NCBI GenBank assembly: GCA_000818945.1
Contig: KN805375.1
Coordinates: 587,444-651,443, forward strand
Direction: 5' to 3'
Length of the DNA: 64,000 nucleotides
DNA from: Schizochytrium sp. CCTCC M209059
Lineage: Eukaryota; Sar; Bigyra; Thraustochytrida; Thraustochytriidae
Shown here: piece after piece, positions 47,680 to 56,804 of the stretch
Layout of the letters: each line of letters begins with the position of its first letter
How positions within the stretch are numbered: position 1 is the stretch's first letter
The notes under the pieces: generated by a model
What the model was told of the DNA's origin: nothing
Seen by the model: the letters and a program-made list of their open reading frames with translations, nothing else
The model's database searches: none
Program-made: the position numbers and the translations under genes

Positions 47680-48882
47680 GGCGCCGCGCTCACGCTCGCT
47701 GCGCAGCCGTCTCCATGACCACTCTGCATTGAGTTTTGCTCGTCTCTCTCGCTTGCTTTCCTTCTCTGGGCTATCTCTCCTTGTTCCGAATCGTCACGTG
47801 AATCCGCCAGTGTTATGAACTGGCAGCCTGCGCGCTTCCGGGCTCGAGTCCTTTGAGGTGTGGCGACACCATTGACGATCTTGGCAAAGTATGCCGATCG
47901 GTTTTTCATCCAGAGCACGTTCGCTACATACAGGTCAATTGAAGTCACACGTTATAGATTGAGTTGTCAGGCGCCACACCTGCAATGATGGTGTCCCACA
48001 TCAACATAACATTTGACACGAAAGCAGAGTTTTTATCAAAGAAGAAGAATTGAAATCCTCACAGAACCCTTTCGACCCGTTGCTCTTAGTCAATGACAGG
48101 CAAAACACATTCCTACATGCACATTCCTTTGTTTCCTATTTTACAGAACGGTATATACTAGAGGGGAGACTGCGTGGCAGAATCTACGAGAGTTCTATAT
48201 ATAAGTTGACTCCTGCATGACTAGGTTCTTATATATGCTACACATGCAAAGTCAAGTTCAGGGTGTTCTTCTTACAGTCAATATTGCTCTACCTCGCGCG
48301 TCAAGACATGAAAGATCTTCATACTCTTCTTCTTCGAACTATACCAACCAACCAAACACGCACCCCAGTCATACTGAGCTGCCCTCCACACCACACCACC
48401 ATAGCCATCAACCTTGCTTTCCTGCCGCACCGGCGCTACCCGTTCGCATCGCATCTCGTCGCCACAGCGCATCCGAGTAATCCATTCTTTTCCCCCCGTC
48501 CCCCTCCCAAGTCCCGTCCCGAATCATTAGCCAAGCGAGGAAGCACACCGTTCCGCATTCGTTCCCCGACGGTTCCAGCTCGCTCTCTCGCCCAGAAGTT
48601 CTGTCCGGTTCTATGACACTATATAATAAGACGTGTGACCGGCCGCCTCCGAACGAACGCGCGACTCCTGCCTGGACTCAAAGTAGAGCAGCAGACCCTA
48701 TCGCGCCGCGCCCCGTCCGCCGCGCCGCAGCCGAAGCCCGCGTTGAAGCCGAAGCCGCGCGCCCGCGTCCCCGTCGCCCTCCCCACCCCGCGCCCGCGCG
48801 CCCGCCCGCCCGCCCGCTCGCTTTTGCGCGTGGAGCGAAGAAGACGCGACGAACGAGGCGCGACGAGGAGGCCGCCGCGACG
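47680..48882. other. Divergent upstream region of UVSSA-like and Cys-repeat genes
   Basis: About 1.2 kb. The left two thirds are AT-rich with TATATA-type motifs near 48156 and 48197-48236. The right 250 bases are GC-rich and form an artificial N-terminal extension of the downstream gene. No gene is supported. Confidence 0.55.
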
Positions 48883-49848
48883 ATGGAGCAGAACCCCGTG
48901 ACGTACGAGCCGCTCAAGAATGCGCCGGAGGACGGCGGCGAGGAGTTCCGCGCGAGCGAGATCCGCGGCGCGTCCTCGTGCGGCCGCCGCGTGCTGCGCG
49001 TGCTCATCATCGCGTGCGTCGTCTTCGTCGTCTCGGCCGCCCTCGAGACCGCCTTTGACGGCGCGGTCTCTGGGTGCATGAAGCAGCTGCGTGGCGGAAA
49101 CGACGGCATGAAGACGGTCAAGCCCACCTTTGTGTACGACAACGGCCCCGCGATTGACAAACGCGAGGACTGCAAGGTCTACTATGATGGCTGCAACACG
49201 TGCGCGCGCGCCTCGCGCGATGCGCCCTTTGCGTGCACGGAGCGGCTGTGCGAGCGCCCCGGAAAGGCCTACTGCAAGATCGGTTTCGCTGGTTCCAACG
49301 CTGCCTCCGTCACACACATGGCCAAGCCCGGCCCCATCTCTTCCAAGCCGAGCGTCATCAAGTTTGGTTCTGCCGCCAAGGAGGACATGGACGCGCCGCG
49401 GAACTGCAAGACGTGGTTTACCGGCTGCAACACGTGTCGCCGGGCTCTTCCCGGTGCGCAGCTTGCTTGCACTCGCATGATGTGCCATGGAAGCTCCTCG
49501 CCGAGCTCGTGCCGCGAAACTTTTGATGAGACTGAGATGGCCAAGCTCGATGCGTCAGACGAGGACATGGTGGCCGTCGATATTGACGACTCCGCTCGCG
49601 ATGACGAATTCGACACGCCCAAGATTGTCAAGCCTGCTCCGGGCATGATGATTCGTCCCAAGCCGCTCGTCTCCCAGCCTATGCGGACCGTAAAGAAGAC
49701 CTCTGTCTCCGTTCCGGATGATTGCAGCCAGTGGTTTGATGGCTGCAACACGTGCACCCGCAACAAAGTCGGCGCGGAGCTTATGTGCACTCGCATGGCT
49801 TGCTTCCAGTCTTCGGAGCCTTCCTGCAAGGCCTACTTTTCCGACTAA
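48883..49848 (+). CDS. Type II membrane protein with three Cys-rich GCNTC repeats
   Basis: A 321-residue protein I cannot assign to a family. I chose MEQNPVTYEPL as the start because the frame upstream is a GC-rich run of Arg, Pro and Ala. A single hydrophobic segment (about 36-58, VLRVLIIACVVFVVSAALE) follows Arg residues, predicting a short cytosolic N-terminus and a lumenal or extracellular remainder. That part has three repeats, at about 97-131, 175-210 and 281-315, with the pattern C-x2-[WY]-[FY]-x-GCNTC-x-R-x(8)-CT-x3-C, then a final Cys before [FY]. Each repeat has six cysteines, suggesting disulfide-bonded modules. The linkers are Lys/Pro-rich or acidic. Similar modules may occur in other algae and protists, but I cannot name a family. 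Confidence 0.75.
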   Translation: MEQNPVTYEPLKNAPEDGGEEFRASEIRGASSCGRRVLRVLIIACVVFVVSAALETAFDGAVSGCMKQLRGGNDGMKTVKPTFVYDNGPAIDKREDCKVYYDGCNTCARASRDAPFACTERLCERPGKAYCKIGFAGSNAASVTHMAKPGPISSKPSVIKFGSAAKEDMDAPRNCKTWFTGCNTCRRALPGAQLACTRMMCHGSSSPSSCRETFDETEMAKLDASDEDMVAVDIDDSARDDEFDTPKIVKPAPGMMIRPKPLVSQPMRTVKKTSVSVPDDCSQWFDGCNTCTRNKVGAELMCTRMACFQSSEPSCKAYFSD

Positions 49849-50406
49849 ACATGCCGGAGATGACCACCGCTTTTTCGACTTTTTCTCTTTGCTTTTTGTA
49901 CGTATCCATCCATTTATCCATCCATCCATCCATCCATCCGATCAAGCAACCAGCTAACAAATTAATGTTTTCACTTTGATCATTTTCTACCAAGTTTGAC
50001 GAGCTGGCTGTCGAGAGATCTCTGGCAGCTGCGACGCGACGATGTGCTTAGCTTAATCAGACAGGCAATGCGAAAAGACTTGTGTGTCTCTCTCACAAAC
50101 ACAATTCGCAAGTTGCGACGATGTGCTCAGAAGTCAGCTGGACAAGAATTTTCAGCGCTCTCACACTCTCATGATTCGCAAGTTCCAACGATGTGCTCAA
50201 ATCAGTCAGCCAGACCATCTTTCCTTGCAATACGGGAAAAAAATAATGATACATACGAAGAGAAGTTTCACGTTGCAAGCATACGCACGGAAGCCAAGTT
50301 CACGCGCAGCTTGGTCTGACTCTAGCTCACTCATCGTGACAAAAATGACATATAGATATAATTTAGACCTGACCACACGAGTACATCCCAATTTCTCAAC
50401 AAATCT
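49849..50406. repeat. Spacer with ATCC microsatellite and approximately 76-bp repeats
   Basis: It contains (CATC)n at about 49904-49938 and three spaced copies of CGACGATGTGCT or AACGATGTGCT near 50037, 50117 and 50189, about 72-80 bases apart. Two of these are preceded by ATTCGCAAGTT. No gene is supported. Confidence 0.6.
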
Positions 50407-51594
50407 TTACTGTGCTGCGCTCGCCTTCTTGCCCTCCATCGCTTGCTGTGCCTCTGTGTTGGTGCGCACATTGCCAGTGCCGAAAACCTCCGAAATGACC
50501 GAAGAAACGTTCTGTTCGCGCAGAGCGCCCTCAATGTCGGCCATAAAGCTGTTCGGTCCGCAGACATAAAAGTCCGCATCAGGACCAGTCACTTCGACGA
50601 GCTCTTTCGCCAAGGCCCTCACGTCTGGGCCTCCCTCCGATGAGTACACGGTCTTGTAAAAAGGAAGCTTGGCATCTTGGAAGATGGCATCAAAGGCGTG
50701 GCGAGCCTTGCTACGGTCGATGTGCAAAGCGCCAGCAATGCGTGAGCGGGGCAGAGATTGCAAGAAGGCCAGCATCGGGGTCTCGCCAATACCCGCAGAC
50801 ACGAGAACAGCAGGCTTTCCAGAGGGCTCTGGGACATAGACGCCCATGGGCGCGCCGAGAAGCACCTTGTCTCCAACCTTGGTCTCCTTGTGCATAAAGT
50901 TGGACATGTCGCCGCCAGAGACAAGACGAGTCGTGATCTCCAGATACTCTGCACCGGGTTTGCTCGTCAGCGTGTAGTGCCGGGGTGCCGAGACCTCCGG
51001 CACGCGCACCGTAAGGTACTGTCCAGGCGTGAACTCGAAGCCGTCCTTGGAGCCGCCATCGCAAGGCTTGAACTGAAAGCGAACCGTGTCCTCGGCAACC
51101 TTTTCCTTGGCGCTGACCTCAAATTCGCGCTCATACCTCCAACCGCCCTTGCGCGTTTCGGCTTGCTTGTACAGCGCCTCCTCTGCGTCGATGCAAATGC
51201 CGGCGAGAGCGAGCACAGCGTCGCTCCATGCCTGGCCAATTTCAGGCGTGACGGCATCGCCAAGGACCTGGCCAATGGCGGCCATCAGGTTCTTGTGCAC
51301 GATCGCGTAGTGTTCCGGCTTGACGCTGAGAGCGACATGTCTCGCTGCGATCTTGTCCACGGCCGGCTTGATCGCGCCGAGGTCTTCGATGTGCGACGCG
51401 AACGCGACGACTGCGTCTGCCAGGGCGCGCGGTTGGCGGCCTTCCTTTTGGTGGCCCTTGTTGAAGAACGTCAGCACCTCCGGGTTGTTCTTGAACATGA
51501 GCGGGTAAAACGTCGACGTAATCTCCACGGCGTGCTCGGCCACCACGGGTGCGGTAGCCTTCACCACATCGATGGTTTTGCGCGACAGCGCCAT
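50407..51594 (-). CDS. Flavohemoglobin (nitric oxide dioxygenase)
   Basis: A 395-residue flavohemoglobin, which converts nitric oxide and O2 to nitrate using NAD(P)H, FAD and heme. The N-terminal globin (1-140) has Tyr30 at B10, the FF pair at 43-44 for CD1, and the proximal His95 in VKPEHYAIVH. The reductase follows: FAD motif RHYTLTS, the GDMSNFMH segment, and NAD-binding VLVSAGIGETPMLAF with the C-terminal FYVCGPNSFM. Length and order match bacterial Hmp and yeast Yhb1. A short Lys/Ala-rich tail ends the protein. No targeting peptide is visible, so it is probably cytosolic. The gene is intronless. It serves NO detoxification in known cases. Confidence 0.96.
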   Translation of the reverse strand: MALSRKTIDVVKATAPVVAEHAVEITSTFYPLMFKNNPEVLTFFNKGHQKEGRQPRALADAVVAFASHIEDLGAIKPAVDKIAARHVALSVKPEHYAIVHKNLMAAIGQVLGDAVTPEIGQAWSDAVLALAGICIDAEEALYKQAETRKGGWRYEREFEVSAKEKVAEDTVRFQFKPCDGGSKDGFEFTPGQYLTVRVPEVSAPRHYTLTSKPGAEYLEITTRLVSGGDMSNFMHKETKVGDKVLLGAPMGVYVPEPSGKPAVLVSAGIGETPMLAFLQSLPRSRIAGALHIDRSKARHAFDAIFQDAKLPFYKTVYSSEGGPDVRALAKELVEVTGPDADFYVCGPNSFMADIEGALREQNVSSVISEVFGTGNVRTNTEAQQAMEGKKASAAQ

Positions 51595-52927
51595 CCTCTC
51601 TCGATTCCGCGCACTCGCTCGATCAAGCAGTCGTCTATCTAGTCAACCGTCTGCAGACCAAGTCTTTCGCCCGCCGGCTAGCTGGCCTCTTTCTTTCGTG
51701 TTTTGCTTTTGCTTTCGCTCGTGCTTTCGCCGCCGCGAGGCCGCCCTCCACCGTCGTCTGTCTGGGTCCACACCGAGCCTTTCCGCTTCGTAGCGAGCCC
51801 TGCTTCCTCGCACCAGGCTCGCGCCCAAGTGCAGCGTCCGGGACGCCGGCCGCCGCATCCAACAGTCAAATCACCCGCAGCTGCCGCTTCGTGCACAACA
51901 ACCACGAAAACTCCCTGACTGCCTGGCGAACGAGTCGCTGTTGTTGTGCACGCCACGTCACTTATTCGATCACTCGTGCCGTTTGTTTCCCTCGCGCGTC
52001 GCAGCCGCTGGAGGTGCAGGCGCTGCGGAGGCAGGCCGCTCGCGATGTCCGGGACGCCGGGGCTGCGCGTGCAGAACTGACCGCAGAGGCGTTTCGCGAA
52101 TGATGATCACGATGCCGCCCTCGGCCAGGCGAGGCGCGCAGGTGCATCCAGAGAGAGGCCGCAAGATGCGCAAGCATGAGCATGCAGAGGGCAACGCGCC
52201 CGTCTGGACGAGCGTCCTTCCTTCGGGGGCCCGGACGCCCCGTGTCGTGTCGCGTCGCGTCGCGTCGCGTCGGGGACGGCCTGCCGGGGATGATGAATGC
52301 AGCGCAGCGGCCATGTAGGCGCGGCGGCAGCGGTCTTGGTGGTCGGTCGGCAGCGCGAGCCTGGCGGAGATGATTTGTCAGGGACAGGAGGGTGGGTACG
52401 TATTCGTGTGGGATGATTTGTTTCGATTGAGAATCGAGTTGGGGATACAAAAGCGACGCTCGCCCGCAAGAAGAGGCCCAGGCATAGTCAAGATCATGGA
52501 AGAGATGAAACACCAAAAGCATCATGGATGAGTTAGGATGAGGACTTTTCAGGACATGGAAGTGACGTAGACAAAAAAGCATTACTACATTCAACATCAA
52601 GTATTAGTGCTCAGGGGTACTAATCTCATAGAATCAAATTCTTGTGCGCTTGGATCCAGTGTCGATGTCCTGCTCGACTGATGTGATCAACGAGTTGATT
52701 CGCACAACGTTCAATCGAAGAAGACTTGCACGCCTCGCCAGGTTGCTAGCCAAGGATACCTTTCTCTTCCTTTTATCCCGGTCTCGTTCCTAGTTAGCAT
52801 TTCAGCTTGGCGCCTTTGCAACACCTGGAATTTGAGGAATCCATGGGTCTGGAAGAAGAAGCAAAGCGGAGAAGACGAAATGATTTTTTTTAATTAACAT
52901 TTTTTCCCTGGGGGTGGCCGAACGCGC
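51595..52927. other. Intergenic region upstream of flavohemoglobin
   Basis: About 1.3 kb between the flavohemoglobin start and the 3' end of the metallophosphatase gene. The first 700 bases are GC-rich with CTTTCG-type runs and a (GTCGC)n stretch at 52246-52272. The rest is AT-richer. No coding region is supported. Confidence 0.6.
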
Positions 52928-54778
52928 CTACGTCAAGTTGAGAGCGGTGATGCGGCCGTCTACCACCGGCTCCACATAAAGCGCACCCGTTTTCTTCTTC
53001 TTGGCAAAGGTTTCAAGCTTGTGCACAGCTTTCATAAAAGTGTGACCATATCGACGCGACAAACAATTGAAGCCATTAAGCACGTCAAGTGCGGCGAAAT
53101 GGTTGCGTACGAGCGTTGGCAGAACCGGGCAGCACTCATCGTCGACAAGAACTTTGCAGCCTTGAAAAGCGCTGTAGCCATCCTTGCCATTGGCCAAGTA
53201 CAGCTTGGTGCAAACACGGTAAAGGCGGTCTTTTTCGAGCGGCTCGCCACCCACTGAAACGTTCGAGACGCGATGCATCGGCTCAAGTGCATAGTCTGCA
53301 GTGAAGCAAACACCCGCAACGCAGGGAAAGCGGCCTTCGGTGGCTGGAACTTTGCTCACGCCATTCTCGAGAGCCTCCAAGAGACGCGATCCTGGGACTT
53401 CAAGAACAACAAGGCCGTCGACCATGGGCAAGATGCCGCGTAAATCTCCCAACGTGATCGTGCCAGCCTCCACTACGGCATCGAGACGAAGTGTGCCGGC
53501 GTTCAAGATCGCGACCTCAGATCGCGTACCAACGCGCATAATGTCCGCCACAAAATTCGACAAATTGGTTTCGCGCGTGCGAATATGCGCAAAGATCCCA
53601 TCGAGCGGGACTGCGCTCTCGCCAATGACCTGGTTCATATTCTGCGCCACCTTTTCGTTGAACATTTCAACAAGCTCTTGCGTGCGCTCGTGGGGATCAA
53701 TCGTGTTGTTAATTTCGTGGCGGGGTCGCATCACGACCTCGACGCGAAAACGTTCTGGGTTCGCTGCGTCTGACTCGAGTGCGAATCGCCCAGTCACGCG
53801 GACACGCATCTCTGTAAGCTCACGAAAGTCGGTACCAGATTTGATGACCCACACTTTGTGTGGCTCGACGCAGCGCACTTCGTAATCGTGGTCGTGCCCG
53901 CCAAGGACCAAGTCGACCATGTCACCTGCCTCGCGCGCAAGTCGCTCATCATTGGGCAGTCGCATGTGCGTGAGAGCAATGACAAGATGAACCCGATGCT
54001 GGCTTCGCAGGCGCGGACCAAGCCGCCTGGCGCACTCGACGAAGTCCTCGTACTCGATGTCCTCTTCCTCGATCGTAGAGAGTGTGGCCATCCACGCGTA
54101 CTCGACAAGACCAATGATTCCGATGCGCAGGCCATCAGCTCGCTCAATCACAAGAAACTCCTCGGCGCCGGCCAGCAAGTTGCCGCCATCGGGGCGGTAT
54201 CGCACGTTGCTTGTGATCCAGGGAAACTCGCAGTTGGCCATGAGTCGCGTGAGCTGATCAATGCCAAAGTCAAAGTCGTGATTTCCGAAGCAGGCCGCCG
54301 AGACGCACGCGTTGTTCAAGATCGGCACCATGTGCGCGCCGCGCGTCGTGGTGCTCAGCATCGAAGGATTGAGGCAGTCTCCGCTAAAGAGCACGAGCGG
54401 TGCCTCGCCGTCATCTTCCTTTTCGCGCAGCTCGAGCACACGTGCTACGAAGCGCGCCGCGCCCCCGACAGGCTCCTGCTCTCGCGCTGCGATGTTGTAC
54501 ACATCATTAAAGTGCAAGATGTGTACTTCTTTGGTGGTCTCTTCTGCCTCGTGACCCTTTGCGCGCAGAAGCGACGCCCTCTCGCGCTCGCGCTCGCCCT
54601 CGCGCTCCCGGAGACCCTGCAAGTGCTTGAGTCCTTCGCGCAGCGCGAGTTCGAGGTCCGCCGCATTCTCGGCCGCCGCGACGCCGGCCACCACGCGCAG
54701 CTGCAGGTCGCGCAGCTGCAGGTCGCGCAGCTGCGCCGCGGCTTCGGCGCCGACGTCCTCGCCCCCGCGCGAGCTCAT
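52928..54778 (-). CDS. UshA/5'-nucleotidase-type metallophosphatase
   Basis: A 616-residue protein of the 5'-nucleotidase family. The N-terminal metallophosphatase domain has EVHILHFNDVYNI, LVLFSGDCLNPS, the metal-binding CFGNHDFDFG, IALTHMRLPND and VLGGHDHDYEV. The C-terminal 5_nucleotid_C domain follows, with NLSNFVADIMR, AILNAGTLRLDA and ITLGDLRGILPM. I place the start at MSSRGGEDVG (54778); an upstream in-frame ATG (54892) adds a Trp/Leu/Ala repeat unlikely to be translated. The 70-residue head has a tandem QLRDLQLRDLQLR repeat and an ERERER run. No signal peptide or GPI signal is apparent, so unlike ecto-5'-nucleotidase it may be intracellular. The substrate is not clear from sequence. 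Confidence 0.9.
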   Translation of the reverse strand: MSSRGGEDVGAEAAAQLRDLQLRDLQLRVVAGVAAAENAADLELALREGLKHLQGLREREGERERERASLLRAKGHEAEETTKEVHILHFNDVYNIAAREQEPVGGAARFVARVLELREKEDDGEAPLVLFSGDCLNPSMLSTTTRGAHMVPILNNACVSAACFGNHDFDFGIDQLTRLMANCEFPWITSNVRYRPDGGNLLAGAEEFLVIERADGLRIGIIGLVEYAWMATLSTIEEEDIEYEDFVECARRLGPRLRSQHRVHLVIALTHMRLPNDERLAREAGDMVDLVLGGHDHDYEVRCVEPHKVWVIKSGTDFRELTEMRVRVTGRFALESDAANPERFRVEVVMRPRHEINNTIDPHERTQELVEMFNEKVAQNMNQVIGESAVPLDGIFAHIRTRETNLSNFVADIMRVGTRSEVAILNAGTLRLDAVVEAGTITLGDLRGILPMVDGLVVLEVPGSRLLEALENGVSKVPATEGRFPCVAGVCFTADYALEPMHRVSNVSVGGEPLEKDRLYRVCTKLYLANGKDGYSAFQGCKVLVDDECCPVLPTLVRNHFAALDVLNGFNCLSRRYGHTFMKAVHKLETFAKKKKTGALYVEPVVDGRITALNLT

Positions 54779-55267
54779 CGCCGTCCGCGCGCGCCAGGCC
54801 AAGCCAGGCCAAGCCAAGCCAAGCCAAGCCACGTCCCTCCCAAGATTGCCAAGATGATCTGCGGCGCGAGGTATCCAGACTCTGCTATGCACATGCCGCG
54901 CGCGCTGCGGGGCGAGTCAGGTTCTTGCCCTGGCGAGGCCAGAAAGGCCGAGTCGATGGTGACCCGCACGGGTAACTCGGCGGCAGACGCAGCAAACAAA
55001 CGCCGCTCGCAGCGCCTGCCAGGCAGAACGCAGCCGGCAAGGGCCGAGGCGCGGGGGCCGCTCGCCGAGCTGAGAGCGGCTTGCGCGTCGACGCCGCCTG
55101 CGCTGGGCCCGGCGAAGAAGGGAGGAAGGCTGGACGAGAGCAGCGCGGACTGACCTACGGCAGCCAACCAACCGATTTTTAGGTTGAACAGTCGCTCGAA
55201 GAAAACAACCGCCCGACCGACCGACCTTGGTTGCTGGGCGCGGCGGCGGCTTGCTGGGCGCAGCGCG
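54779..55267. promoter_or_regulatory. Short divergent intergenic region
   Basis: 489 bases separate the starts of the metallophosphatase (minus) and the methyltransferase (plus). It has a (GCCAA)n-like stretch (AAGCC repeats) near 54803-54830. A shared bidirectional promoter is possible but no element is proven. Confidence 0.4.
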
Positions 55268-56431
55268 ATGGCCGTGCCGAGGCTCGAGGCGTACAGGTCG
55301 CAGGATGGAAATCTCGCTGCGCCGCAGGCGTCTGCAGGGGTGCACCAACTCCTGGACCTAAGGCTTGAAGGTGGCCTCGAAGACCTCGTCGTCGAGGTCA
55401 AGACGCTCGCGGCCGCAGCAGAAAAACACAAGGATGAGCCGGAAGCACAGCAAAAACACATTGAGGCGCTACTTGAAGCGCTGACCAAGATCGTGGACGC
55501 ATCCGCGGACGAGGACTGCGCCGAAGAAATTGGCTTTCTTGGTGGACACGCCTTGGCTACACGCCTGCTGGAGCGATGCGCCATGTGGGATGACTGTCGT
55601 TCCGTCGATCTCGTTGCCGACTGGACGTCGGTGACGCTGACGACGCTGGGAAAGCTGATGCGCGAAGCTCCTGTCGGAGCTCTGGACGACCGTCCGCGGC
55701 CATTCGTAGTGCACCTCGACAACGACACTGAAGTCATTCTTCGCGAGGTTCGCGATGATCACAGTGAGGCGGCACACGGCGACAAGGCCAATGTTCGCGT
55801 GGGTTACAAGCTCTGGGGCGGCGCCGTGGTGCTGGCTACAGCACTACTGGAAATGGGCGCCAAGGGATGTCTCGAGGGAAAGCGCGTATTGGAGCTAGGC
55901 GCCGGACTGGGACTCTGTGGTCTCGCCGCGGGACGTTCCGATTTTGGAGCTGCCGCAGTGGTATTGACAGACTTCCACCCTCGCATTGTTAGCAATCTCG
56001 CATACAACATTGCCGTCAATGATCTTGAGACGCCGCGGTGCTCGGCGCAGGTGCTCGACTGGGAAGACTTGGACGCTGCTTTTGAGGACGAAGATGACGA
56101 AAAGTTTGACCTTATCATTGGCTCCGACATTGTGTGCCAGGCATTGGACTGCGAGCTTGTGGGGCGTGTGCTTACGCGTCTTTTGCGTCCGAACGGAGCT
56201 GGGGTTGCGCTCGTGACGCTTGGGTCGGCAGATTCTCGCTTTGGGGTTGAGGCGTTTGCGCCTGCCATGAAAGCCGCAGGTCTTGAGTGTCGCGAGACCA
56301 TTTTGCCGGTCCCCGATGTTTGTCTGCCGGCTTCCGAGGGATCTCGGGCTCGAGGAGAGGTTTTTCTCGGCACTGCGCGAGCCTATGTTTCGTTCGAAAT
56401 CACCACGGTGCCCCCTTTGGAGGCCAGTTAG
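55268..56431 (+). CDS. METTL21/FAM86-type protein methyltransferase
   Basis: A 387-residue seven-beta-strand methyltransferase of family 16 (Pfam Methyltransf_16), whose known members methylate lysine on chaperones and elongation factors. The SAM-binding motif I is KRVLELGAGLGLCGLAAG (about 206-222), preceded by the family's VGYKLWGGAVVLATALL and followed by AAVVLTDFHPRIVSNLAYNI and KFDLIIGSDIVCQ, which corresponds to the acidic post-II and D/ExxY-like motif position. The N-terminal 150 residues are helical and unassigned, as in FAM86/EEF2KMT-like proteins. The start MAVPRLEAYR was chosen over an in-frame upstream ATG at 55184 in GC-rich leader. The methylated target is unknown. Confidence 0.85.
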   Translation: MAVPRLEAYRSQDGNLAAPQASAGVHQLLDLRLEGGLEDLVVEVKTLAAAAEKHKDEPEAQQKHIEALLEALTKIVDASADEDCAEEIGFLGGHALATRLLERCAMWDDCRSVDLVADWTSVTLTTLGKLMREAPVGALDDRPRPFVVHLDNDTEVILREVRDDHSEAAHGDKANVRVGYKLWGGAVVLATALLEMGAKGCLEGKRVLELGAGLGLCGLAAGRSDFGAAAVVLTDFHPRIVSNLAYNIAVNDLETPRCSAQVLDWEDLDAAFEDEDDEKFDLIIGSDIVCQALDCELVGRVLTRLLRPNGAGVALVTLGSADSRFGVEAFAPAMKAAGLECRETILPVPDVCLPASEGSRARGEVFLGTARAYVSFEITTVPPLEAS

Positions 56432-56804
56432 CAAGTTGGAAGTCTTGTTTTCCGTGCGTATGTGTTTGTGTGTTCGTGTCAATACTTTTCACCTTCCATC
56501 TTGCAAATCAAAAGAAAAAGAAGAAGAAGAAGAAGAAGAAAGGACTTTGATCCGCCAGATCAATCGTAAAAATAGAAAAATATAACACAATAGAAAGGAT
56601 CTGCTGGCAAATGTTAGAAAATCCTTGATCGCCTGCATTGTGCGCGTCAGCGAGTCTTTACTGACTTGTGACAGGTTTGACCCCGGTCAAAGCATAACAT
56701 TCATGCAAAACAATCATGGAGCCTCTTTCATGTGAGCGGTCAATCACCCGCTTTCGAGGGTCACATCGCACGATGAGAAATTATGAACTTGTCTAAACCC
56801 AGTC
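56432..56804. other. Convergent spacer with AAG repeat
   Basis: 373 bases between convergent genes, with an (AAG)n tract at 56513-56540 and A-rich sequence after it. No gene is seen. Confidence 0.6.

Noticed and set aside
47820..47865. GGGCTCGAGTCC resembling a tRNA T-arm
   Set aside because: No acceptor, D or anticodon arm pairs around it.
48613..48882. 90-residue N-terminal extension of the Cys-repeat protein
   Set aside because: Arg/Pro/Ala-rich GC leader; the membrane anchor is better placed from the Met at 48883.
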